64,000 bases of DNA from Azolla caroliniana (taxonomy: Eukaryota > Polypodiophyta). The notes below the pieces were generated by a model, which saw only the letters and a list, made by a program, of their open reading frames with translations, made no database searches and was not told the DNA's origin. Location of the stretch: contig JBHGNT010000012.1 of assembly GCA_043228905.1 (NCBI GenBank), positions 6,634,001-6,698,000 of the forward strand, written 5' to 3'. The position numbers were made by a program, and so were the translations under genes. Positions 52,167 through 60,489 of this stretch are shown piece by piece; positions within the stretch are counted from its first letter, which is position 1; the number at the start of each line of letters is the position of its first letter.

Positions 52167-52279
52167 TTCTCTTCCTCTCTTGGGAGTCTTACGCAGTCCC
52201 GTCCCCTTAGTTCTAATAGTACTTCCCTTCTCTCTCTGTTTAGTACTAATCCTATCTCTGTTTAGTACTATTCCTGACA
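51824..52279 (+). repeat. 3' LTR of G1a
   Basis: 456 bp. It differs from the 5' LTR by a few substitutions (for example ATACATAAG against ATATGTAGG near 51905) and a shorter CT tract. Confidence 0.93.
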
Positions 52280-52284
52280 CCCGT

Positions 52285-53468
52285 TCCACCATGCTTTGGA
52301 GACTCTAGAGACACTCGAAGACTTCACTCTTCCGCTCAATGAGGTAGATCCATGTGTGCCGCGTATAGTTGTTGATGAAGGAGACGAAATATCGACTACC
52401 GCCAAGACTAACATTTTGTGCCGGTCCCCACACATCCAAATGGATAAGGTTGAGCTTGTTTCGGCTCCAGTTACGTTCGGTGGGGAATGGAAGCCGGTGT
52501 TGCTTCCCGAGTTGGCAGGCTTCACATACTTGGGGCTTCTGGTCGCTAAACTTCGGCAAACCGAAAACAACTTGTTTCGTTTGCAGGTCTTGAAGCCTCC
52601 GGTAATTGACGTGGCCTATCCACTTGTGCCACAGGTCGATGTCCCATTCGACCTTCTGTCCTTTTGCAAACAGAGCGGTGCCAATGTCATTGGTGTCGAG
52701 GATAAACATCCTCCCGTCTCTGCGCCCTTGCGCAATAATCTGGCCCTCTTCCTCGATGAAGCACTCGAGGTGCGTAAACTGCACCTGCATCCCTTGGCCG
52801 ACGATCTGTCCGACCGACACCAGGTTCTTCGTGATTGTCGGAACGTGTAATACGTTCATCAGCTTCCCCTTCTGTCTGACGTGGCTCAAAGGGACTTCTC
52901 CGATGCGCACAATTGGGTGAGGAGTGTCGTCTCCGGTTTCGACTACTCCTGGTTGATCCGGTTTCTCCAAAAAGGAGAACCACTCTTTGTGGTTCGTCAT
53001 GTGGTTCGACGCACTGTAATCAACATACCACACTTCCTCCGATTTGGAAGTGGTCTTCTTCATCGAGTTTGCCTCGTGCTTCATCACCAAGGCTGGCCCG
53101 TTACCGTTCTTGGATCCTCCCGATCCCATCGCATAGTGCGAGCTTTGCCGGCCATCCTTGCCGGCCATGCCGGATTCGCATTTGTCTGAATCGGCGTGTT
53201 TTCTCAAGCACTCGCTTTCTCTGTGACCCTTTTTTGCCAGAGTACCAGCATTACATTGTAGATTTGTCTTGCTAGCTTCCGGCACCGCATTGACTCCCCC
53301 TGCCTGTGGAAGTCTCGGAACTGCTATCGGCACGTTCTCTGTGCCTTCGTTCTTGCTCTTGCCGGCTGCCTCCATTGCGTGCCAACCCGCCTCGTCCACC
53401 ACGCCGACGGGACCGATCCACTTCCGTGTACAACATCCGGCTGTCAATGGGTGCGCTAGTTGACGCAC
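52285..53468 (-). pseudogene. C1 protease and integrase start
   Basis: 387 open codons. Protease active site reads VWYVDYSASNHMT (near 53030) against VDSGAS in C2, so both Ser and Gly of D-S-G are changed and the enzyme must be dead. LHVPTITKNLVSVGQIVGQG is the protease end. GAG-pre-integrase and finger: DLWHKWIGHVNYRRLQDLQT, CEACQLGKQHRLPFP. Integrase core start: LIHLDVWGPAQNVSLGGSRY, FVSFINNYTRHTWIY (catalytic Asp of DDYTR changed to Asn). It stops at the G1a joint. Confidence 0.87.
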
Positions 53469-54042
53469 CGACGTGGTTCTCCTCTACAAGGAGCATCGAC
53501 TGTAAGTCGAAAAATGACGGCGTATTCTCCCTTGTACATACCGCCGTTCGGAACGCTCTGAACTTAGACGCCAGGCCCCCAAGACAGACCAGTACCATCT
53601 CGTCTTCCTCCACGGTAACGTTGATAGAGGCAATCGAGTCACAAATCTCTTTGATCCGGGTCGTGTAATCCACCACCGACATGTCCTTCTGTCGGATATT
53701 GCTCAACTCCTATCAGAGTTGCAGCTTCCGGGCTGTAGTGCTCGCGGCGAAAACCTTCTTCAGGTTCCCCCAAGTGTCCTTCGGCGTCTTGGCGTCTCGG
53801 ATGTGGCTCAACAACTGGTCTCCGACACTGGACGCGAAGCAGTACATCACTCTGCTTGCCGATTGTTCCCACACTGGGAAGTCCTGATGTGCCGCATCAG
53901 GTGTTGTTTCGTTTGCTCCTTCGACAAAACTCCAGTAGCCATGCCCAAGCAGGTACTGGTGCATCTTATATGACCAAGATGCATAGTTGGATCTGTCGAG
54001 TTTCTCCACAGGGAGCGAGCTAGCCATCCCTCTATCCATCAT
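53469..54042 (-). pseudogene. C1 gag
   Basis: Start ATG 54030-54042 region (MDRGMASSLPVEKLDRSNYA), SWSYKMHQYLLGHGYWSFVE, VWEQSASRVMYCFASSVGDQ, ASTTARKLQL, a break near 53710, then NIRQKDMSVVDYTTRIKEIC, VCLGGLASKFRAFRTAVCTR and FFDLQSMLLVEENHVGA. The zinc knuckle region in the next segment is decayed. It is very close to C2 gag. Confidence 0.87.
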
Positions 54043-54122
54043 TTGTCTGTCTTCTGTTTTACGACCTGTTAGGGTTTGCTTTCAAGCGTTTGTCGGTTAC
54101 AGAGGAGGTTCTCAACCCTCGC

Positions 54123-54134
54123 GCTCTGATACCA
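54123..54134 (-). promoter_or_regulatory. Initiator tRNA-Met primer site of C1
   Basis: TGGTATCAGAGC on the element strand, directly after the LTR. Confidence 0.92.
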
Positions 54135-54663
54135 TGTAAACGATTACTTGTGGAAGCGTTAGAAGTGTTAGAAAATAGAGAAGGTAGGGAATATATACAG
54201 AGTACACGGGAGAGATAGAGAGAGCAGAACTTCAAGTCTATATTCAAAAACGATAAAAACACTCTGTACATACAACTATGCTCAGTAGCATTATTTATAC
54301 AAGTCCTCGTGGGACTGACAGAAGTACCGCGTACTTCAATGCTCACACGAGCATCTGACACTTACTACGAGACTATAATTGCCTAGTAATCTACACTTGT
54401 ACTAGGCTTTCGGTTACTGATTGGATCCGGTAAACCGGCTCCCTAGCTCATCAGCTTTGTTGCTTGCCGGCTCGGTTGCTCACAGCTTACCAATCCGTCT
54501 CGCTTGCCAGCTCAGGCTTATTCAACCGATCCGGCAAACCGGCTCCCCAGCTCATCAACTTTGTTGCTTGCCGGCTCGGTTGCTCACAGCTTACCAATCC
54601 GTCTCGCTTGCCAGCTCAGGCTTATTCTGCCGATCCGGCTCCAGTTGAGCTTGCCGCTCAACA
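54135..54663 (-). repeat. 5' LTR of C1, with internal duplication
   Basis: 529 bp, 115 bp longer than the 3' LTR. A block of about 107 bp containing CAGCTTACCAATCCGTCTCG and TTTGTTGCTTGCCGGCTCGG is present twice between 54440 and 54650. Confidence 0.88.
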
Positions 54664-54668
54664 CGAAC

Positions 54669-55127
54669 TGTTGTGTGCGCATGGATGAATTCATCCTCAT
54701 TTTTCGTCCTACAGTCGATGCTCCTTATTGAGGAGAACTACGCGGGTGTGTTGACGAGCACGCATGCCGACATCAAGATGTTGTACACGGAGGGAGATAG
54801 GCCCTGTGGTCATGGCGGGCGAGGCAAGTCGGTGCGCAATGGAGGCGGCGACGAGATCAAGGAAGAAGGCACCGAAGTGATGCCGACAGGAATTCCGAAC
54901 CCTCCGAAAACAGGGGGAGTCAAGGCAATGAGAATCGGCATGGGAAATCCGTCGCGGAATGCTAGTACTATGGGAAGAAAGGACACAAGGAGAGCGAGTG
55001 CTGGAAGAAGTGCGCCGATTCGGGGAGGACCGGATCCGGATCAGGTTCTAGACAAACTAACAAGGGTAATCGGCAGCCATCGCACTACACCGAAGGATCC
55101 GGAAAAGCCGGGAAAGGGTCAGCCTTC
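54669..55127 (+). pseudogene. C2 gag, second part
   Basis: Continues gag after C1: SSSFFVLQSMLLIEENYAGV, ADIKMLYTEGDRPCGHGGRG. The zinc knuckle expected near 54960-55010 (CFNCGKKGHKESECWKKC type) is damaged to GRKDTRRASAGRS. The frame passes into the protease at 55128. Confidence 0.83.
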
Positions 55128-56476
55128 GTGATGAGACACGAAGTGAACTCAATGAAGAAGTCCACCCCGAAATCGGACGAGCTATGGTACGTCGACTCCG
55201 GTGCGTCAAACCACATGATGTGCCATAATGAGTGGTTCTCATACCTTGAGAAACCGATGCAACCGGGAGTAGTCACAACCGGAGATGACACTCCGCATCC
55301 GATCGCGAATGTCGGTGAAGTTCCCTTGAGCCATATCGGGCAGAAAGCAAAACTTATGAACGTGTTACACGTCCCCACAATCACAAAGAATATAGTGTCG
55401 GTCGGGCACATCGTCGACCAGGGGATGTAAGTCCGGTTTACGCATCTTAGGTGCTTCATCGAGGAAGACGGCCGAGTTATTGTGCAAGGCCGTAGAGACG
55501 GGAGGATGTTTATCCTCGACTCTAGTGACGGTGGCACCACAATGTTCGCGAAAGGACAAGAAGTCGAGTCGGATATTGACTTATGGCATAGGCGGATAGG
55601 CCACGTCAACTATCAACGGCTTCAGGACCTGCAATAGAAACAAGTGGTGTTCGGATTGCCCAAATTTAGTGGCCGAAAGGCACGAATTTGTGAAGCCTGC
55701 CAACTCGGGAAGCAACACCGGCTTCCTTTCCCTAACGAGCATAACCGAAGCCGGAACAAGCTCGACTTGATACATTCCGATGTATGGGGGCCAACACAGA
55801 ATGTTAGCCTTGGCAGGAGTTGATATTTCATCTCCTTCATCGACGACTATACGTGGCACACGTGGATCTACCTCATTGAGAAGAAGAGTGAAGTCTTTGA
55901 TTGTTTCCGGGACGTCAAGAGTTTTGTCGAAAGGGAAATAGGAAGAAAGACCAAGTGCCTACAGTCGGATGGCGGAAAAGAGTACTTTTCCAATCAATTC
56001 AACGGGTATCTACAACAGATGGGAATTTGACACGAATTCAGTTGCAGATTTCGGCGTGGCCGAAAGGAAATATCGGTCGGTTGCAGATGGGAATTTGACA
56101 CGAATTCAATTTCGGCGTGGCCGAAAGGAAATATCGTTCGGTTGTGGAAGTGGTGCAAGCAATGCTGGAGGAGAAGAGCTTGCCCAAGTTCTACTAGGCT
56201 GAAGCGGTTCGGACCACGGTGTACATCCAGAATTGAAGCGGACACAAAGTGTCGGCACATGAGCTGTATTTCGGAAGGAAATCGAATCTACGACACTTGA
56301 GAGTTTTCAGTAGCATTGCGTATGTGCATGTGCCAAAGGAGAAACGAAGGAAGTTGGACGCGAAAGCCGAGAAGTGTATCTTGGTTGGCCATTCGGATGA
56401 GCAGAAGGGTTATAAGTGTTATAACCCTCGCACCAAACAAGCGCGTGTGAGCCGCAACGTTGTGTTTGATTAGTCC
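55128..56476 (+). pseudogene. C2 protease and integrase
   Basis: Protease ELWYVDSGASNHMMCHNEWF (near 55180-55240), active site intact; LHVPTITKNIVSVGHIVDQG. Stop at 55428. Finger: DLWHRRIGHVNYQRLQDLQ, CEACQLGKQHRLPFP. Core: LIHSDVWGPTQNVSLGRS, FISFIDDYTWHTWIYLIEKK, LQSDGGKEYFSNQFN. A 60-bp tandem duplication at 56020-56145 disrupts the Glu region. Then VSAHELYFGRKSNLRHLRVF, EKCILVGHSDEQKGYKCYNP, ending VVFD-stop at 56471. Confidence 0.85.
56022..56147 (+). repeat. Tandem ~63-bp duplication in C2 integrase
   Basis: AGATGGGAATTTGACACGAA...GGCCGAAAGGAAATATCG appears twice in a row; the first copy has seven additional bases. It duplicates the integrase segment just after the second catalytic Asp and destroys the frame. 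Confidence 0.8.
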
Positions 56477-57346
56477 GTGTCCTGGTACTTGCCTCCGACT
56501 CTGGACCTCACCTCCAATCCGAGTTCTGACGATGAGGTCAGCGAGGTCGAGATGCCTCCGGATGAGCCTGAAATCGGGACCGGCGAAGAGAGTTCGATTT
56601 CATTTCGGTTAAGCGGACTGAATGGACGACTGAGTCGGTTCGACCAGTCTGATGATGGGCCGGCGAGTAGTGGAGATTCGGCCGTGCATTCCCCGTGCAG
56701 GAAGCTAAGGAGACGGCTTATGCGCAAGGAAAAAGGGAAGAAGAAGGTGTCGGATTACGACATGAATAGGAATGAGTCGGATCGACGCGAGTCCAACTCC
56801 AAGGGAGGTGATGGCGGGTCTTCCAGAGCAAAGTCCACGTCGGCCAAGAAAGCCTCAACATCGGCTAATGAGCAATTACGCCGATCTACCTGCCAGTAGA
56901 ACCCTGTGGTGCGGTTCGGTTACAACGAGTACATGGAGCATCACTATGCGTACATGACACGTGTAGCGGAAGTGCGTGAGTCGGAGAGCTACGCAGAAGT
57001 GGCAAAAGACGCGAATTAGCATGCCGTGATGGAGGAAGAGATGCGTGCATTGGCTGAAAATGAAACTTGGGACCTAGTTGACGCACCGAAATGTATGAAG
57101 CCGATCGGATGTAGATGGGTGTACAAGGTCAAGTACAACACTGACAACTCAGTCAACCGATACAAGGTCCAATTAGTAGCAAAAGGTTTCGCGCAGCAAC
57201 ACGACATTGACTACGATGAGACATTTGCACTGGTCGTGAAGATGACGATCGTCCGTGTTTTGCTCGCGGTAGCTGCGACAAAGGGGTGGCACTTACATCA
57301 GATGGATGTAAAGAATGCGTTCCTGCAAGGTGAGGTTGAGGAATAG
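56477..57346 (+). pseudogene. C2 integrase-RT linker and reverse transcriptase start
   Basis: A Ser/Glu/Lys-rich linker (PASSGDSAVHSP, RRRLMRKEKGKKK, SSRAKSTSAKKASTSA) and then [85 protein letters not shown] at 57344 follows. This region is intact in C2 but missing from C1 and C4. Confidence 0.87.
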
Positions 57347-58020
57347 GTGTACATGGTACAACCCCCCATATTTCACTCCGGAATGAACACCTCGTCGGTG
57401 TGCCGGTTGAAGAAGTCCCTTTATGAACTAAAGCAAGCCCCGCGTGCCTGGAATGCGAAGATCACATAACAATTGCGTCAGATGGGCTTTGCGACGTCAA
57501 AATTGGACTCCTCATTGTTCATCCGGAAAGGTCGACTCGGGCCGGTTAGTATTTTACTTTATGTTGATGACTTGGTCATCACCGGCGCCGACCTAGGTGA
57601 GATTGACCGTGTGAAGCTCCAGCTTGCGGCATCATTCGACATGAAGGATCTAGGGAACCTTCATTACTTCCTCAGGATCGTAGTGATTCGCACCCCCGAA
57701 GGCATACTGCTCAGCCAACAACATTACGTGCTGAGTATGCTCTTCAAATTCAGGATGGCTGACTGTAAGTCCGTCTCGACTCCTCTGGATAGAACCGTCA
57801 AGCTTCGCCCCGATTCCGGAAAGGTATGCGACCCGACGAGGTTCCGACAAATAGTTGGAAGCCTTATATACTTGACCATCACCCGACCAGATCTCAGCTA
57901 CCCGATCGAGGTGATTAGTTAATTCATGGCACAACCTACCAAGGAGCATCTTCAATGTGCGCAACGCGTACTGTGATATGTAAGCGGCACTAAGGATCGG
58001 GGGCTACTATATCGGACCCC
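57347..58020 (+). pseudogene. C2 reverse transcriptase, catalytic part
   Basis: KKSLYELKQAPRAWNAKIT, stop, then SKLDSSLFIRKGRLGPVSIL, LYVDDLVITGADLGEI (YVDD near 57560), LHYFLRIVVIRTPEGILLSQ, STPLDRTVKLRPDSGKVCDP, GSLIYLTITRPDLSYPIEVI. It ends at a TAA near 57920. Confidence 0.87.
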
Positions 58021-59016
58021 ATAGTTGGTCGGTTACACCGATGCCGACTCGGACTGGGCCGGCAACGTCGCCGATCGCTGATCCACGTCCGGTTTTGCAT
58101 TCTCTCTTGGGAGTGCTGCGATCGCGTGTAGTAGCAAGAAGCAGCCGACAGTTGCGCTGTCGAGCACCGAAGCCGAGTATACAGGGACTGGGCCGGTTAC
58201 ACCGATGCCGACTGGGACTGGGCCGGCAACGTCGCCGATCGCTGATCCACGTCCGGTTTTGCATTCTCTCTTGGGAGTGCTGCGATCGCGTGTAGTAGCA
58301 AGAAGCAGCTGACAGTTGCGTTGTCGAGCACCAAAGCCGACTATACAGGAGCGGCTGTCGTGACATGCGAAGCCATATGGTTGAAGCGGCTACTTAAGGA
58401 TCTGCAAGTGGTGGTATCCGATCCAACTACAATCTACTGTGACAACCTCAGCAACATCCAGCTAGCAAAGAACCTCGTCTTCCACGCCTGGACTAAGCAC
58501 ATTGAGGTGCACTACCATTTCCTCCGTGAGCGTGTCCTCTCCGGTGAAGTCGAACTTCAGTATGTTCCTACAGATCAGCAGACCGCCGACATCTTCACCA
58601 AGTCTCTTGGTCTGGACAAGTTGCAACAATTCTTGGGTGCGCTTGGGTTGCGTCACCTTGACGTGCCGAACTTGAGGGGGAGAAACGTCCTGAATGACCA
58701 CGGAAGGGGGAGAGAAGTTCCGGAAGACTGCGACGCCGAGTCGGATGACGAATTCGATTTCGGATCGGCTGAAGGAGCCAAGGGCGAATCCGCGGAAGAT
58801 TCCGAAAGTGGACATAAGGGGAGCAATCAAAAGAAAGAGCCAAAGACAACCAAGCGTGGGGGAGATGAAGCCATCAATGGCGAGAAGACCGAAGACGAGT
58901 TGGAGACAACCAACTTGGACGAGAGTGAAAACCGATCGAAGGAAGCTGAGTGGGTTCGGATGTTTGATTCAGATATGTTGAATCAACCAAGGGCCAAGCG
59001 GAAGAGAAGGCAGTAG
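58021..59016 (+). pseudogene. C2 RNase H and charged C-terminal tail
   Basis: RNase H active segment (YTDADSDWAGNVADR, a stop, STSGFAFSLGS) is present twice because of a 163-bp tandem duplication. It continues KQLTVALSSTKADYTGAAVV, YCDNLSNIQLAKNLVFHAWT, TDQQTADIFTKSLGLDKLQQ and LRHLDVPNLRGRNV. A tail of about 110 residues follows: acidic (ESDDEFDFGSAEG), then basic, ending QPRAKRKRRQ at 59016. Confidence 0.83.
58032..58357 (+). repeat. 163-bp tandem duplication in C2 RNase H
   Basis: Units 58032-58194 and 58195-58357, both starting GGTTACACCGATGCCGACT, with about six differences. They cover the first catalytic Asp to the STEAEY block. Confidence 0.85.
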
Positions 59017-59202
59017 AAGAGGCGCCAACACCGCAACAACAAGGAAGCTGAGAAGGGCCGTGTGAGTAGACAAGCCGATCGGAAGGGTCAAGGCGCACGG
59101 GATCGAACAGGTCGAGGAGCGCGAGAAAGGGGTGAAGCCAGAAGGAACCAGAGTGTAGATCCGGAAGAGCAGATGGAACCTCAAGTTGAGCTTGAGGGGG
59201 AG

Positions 59203-59586
59203 TGTTGAGATACAAGCTCAACATTGGCCGGATCGGCTGTGCAAGCTGAGAACCGGATCGGTTGGGATCGATGCGTAAACCGGGTTCGTAAACCACGAGG
59301 CCGTTGGAAAGATATTCCGCGTAGGAATATAAGTTTAGGAGTTAGTGTAGAGCTTAGTTATGAGCATTGAAGTACGTGTCAGTACTTCTGTTAGTACGTA
59401 TGGACTTGTAGAAAAGTGCTCACTGAGCACATTCTATGTACAGATTGAGTATTATTTTGAATTGAGTTTCTGTGTCTTCTCTCTCTCTCTCTCTCCCCCG
59501 CGTACTGTGTATATTGAAGCTCTCCATTAAACCTGCTTATTTTCTGTGTTCGGTTTTCTACTTGCTGCCGCACGCTATTCTTTACA
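59203..59586 (+). repeat. 3' LTR of C2
   Basis: 384 bp, TGTTGAGATACAAGCTCAAC...CTTTACA, followed by the GTTTA duplication. Confidence 0.9.
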
Positions 59587-60265
59587 GTTTACAGTGTCGG
59601 GGAGGGTCAACTAGGTCCCATATGTTGTTGGCATTAAGTGCCCGCATTTCTTCCTCCATACCGGCACGCCAATTTGCATCCTTTGCCGCTTCTGCGTAGC
59701 TCTCCGGCTCACGCACTTCCGCCACCTTGGTCATGTACACATAGTGATACGCCATGTACTCATTGTACCCATACCGCTTCACGGGGTTCTTCTGGCGGGA
59801 AGACCGACGTAACTTAGCATACCTGGTTTGGGGCCCTTCTTGGCCGGTTCGGTCTTCGTTCTCGAAGATCCGCCTTCTTCCTTACCGGAGCAAGATCCGC
59901 TCCGATCTGACTCACCATTGCCGGTCTCGTGTTCCGACATCTTCTTCTTCCCCTTCTCCTTGCGGGTGAACCGTCTCCTCGGTTCCTTGCGCGGGGAGAG
60001 CACGGCAGAGTCTCCACTACTCGCCGGTTCATCATCTGACAGGTTTGTCAGATCCAATCGCTTGTTCGGCCCGATCAACCGAAACGATTCCGGACTCTCA
60101 TCTAGAGTCTCGAATCCTTCGTCTTCTAACTGGACCGGTTCAGGCTCACTAGTCTCATCCTCCGGTATCGGGTCGGGGTCGGAAGTCGGAGCCGGTAAGG
60201 CATACCATGATGCCCTCTCCTTCGTCCGGGGGTTATAAGGGTAAAAGCATGCGAGTGGAAACACT
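59587..60265 (-). pseudogene. C3 integrase-RT linker and reverse transcriptase start
   Basis: Minus strand from about 60240: YNPRTKERASWYALPAPTSD, an acidic linker with PASSGDSAVLSPRKEPRRRF and KEKGKKKMSE (aligning with the C2 linker), then YGYNEYMAYHYVYMTKVAEV, SYAEAAKDANWRAGMEEEMR and IWDLVDPPRHCK up to the C2 joint. Upstream of YNPRT nothing of integrase remains; host-type DNA begins near 60266. Confidence 0.83.
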
Positions 60266-60489
60266 ATTATAGCTAATTAGCTACTAAAATGGCCATAGCT
60301 AATTAGCTATTTGTTTAGCTAGTCTTTTTTGTGGGAAAATCAAATATTTGAAAAACTAATTTATGAAAAAACTCAAATATTTGAACTTCTGTTTCAGACG
60401 TAGTGGAACTTGGGGAATATCACCATCATCTAAGGTCGACTTCAATGTCATCAATTTCCTATTTAGCCTAAGTCTGATTTTGAACGCAG
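60266..60489 (+). promoter_or_regulatory. Putative promoter and 5' UTR of the host gene
   Basis: AT-rich, with two copies of AGCTAATTAGCT (near 60268 and 60294), the same word as the satellite beyond the gene, and two CAAATATTTG palindromes (near 60345 and 60375). No clear TATA box. Confidence 0.4.

Larger units (their letters stand above)
46593..52279 (+). mobile_element. Ty3/gypsy chromovirus G1a, full length
   Basis: LTRs 46593-47052 (460 bp) and 51824-52279 (456 bp) with a perfect CCCGT duplication at 46588-46592 and 52280-52284. It is inserted in the C1 integrase gene. Gag and pol are in different frames with a -1 frameshift signal between them. A self-priming site replaces the tRNA site. 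The LTRs differ at about half a dozen bases plus CT-tract length. Coding damage consists of several stops, one-base shifts and a deletion of about 100 bp in integrase near 51070. Confidence 0.95.
44124..54663 (-). mobile_element. Ty1/copia element C1, interrupted by G1a
   Basis: Minus-strand copia inside C2 gag. LTRs 44124-44537 and 54135-54663, perfect CGAAC duplication at 44119-44123 and 54664-54668. It has an initiator tRNA-Met primer site. G1a is inserted at 46593-52279 within the integrase gene. An internal deletion joins the integrase tail to RT. Gag, protease and RT resemble C2 and C3 closely, while the LTRs differ. Confidence 0.92.
43054..59586 (+). mobile_element. Ty1/copia element C2, interrupted by C1
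   Basis: Plus-strand copia with LTRs at 43054-43527 and 59203-59586 and a perfect GTTTA target duplication (43049-43053, 59587-59591). It has an initiator tRNA-Met primer site at 43528 and polypurine tract CTTGAGGGGGAG (59191-59202). C1 is inserted in gag at 44124-54663 (CGAAC duplication). All domains from gag to RNase H can be found but with many stops. Confidence 0.92.
40621..60265 (-). mobile_element. Ty1/copia element C3, interrupted by C2
   Basis: Minus-strand copia. 3' LTR 40621-41065, RNase H and RT 41066-43053, C2 inserted at 43054-59586 (GTTTA duplication), then the RT start and the integrase-RT linker at 59592-60240. Gag, protease, integrase core and 5' LTR are missing at the right end, where host DNA begins. 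Joining the two sides of C2 restores WDLVDPPRHCKPIGCKWVYK in one frame. Confidence 0.87.

Noticed and set aside
60266-60330. A small inverted-repeat transposon (MITE) upstream of the gene
   Set aside because: Two AGCTAATTAGCT words are present but there are no convincing terminal repeats or target duplication.
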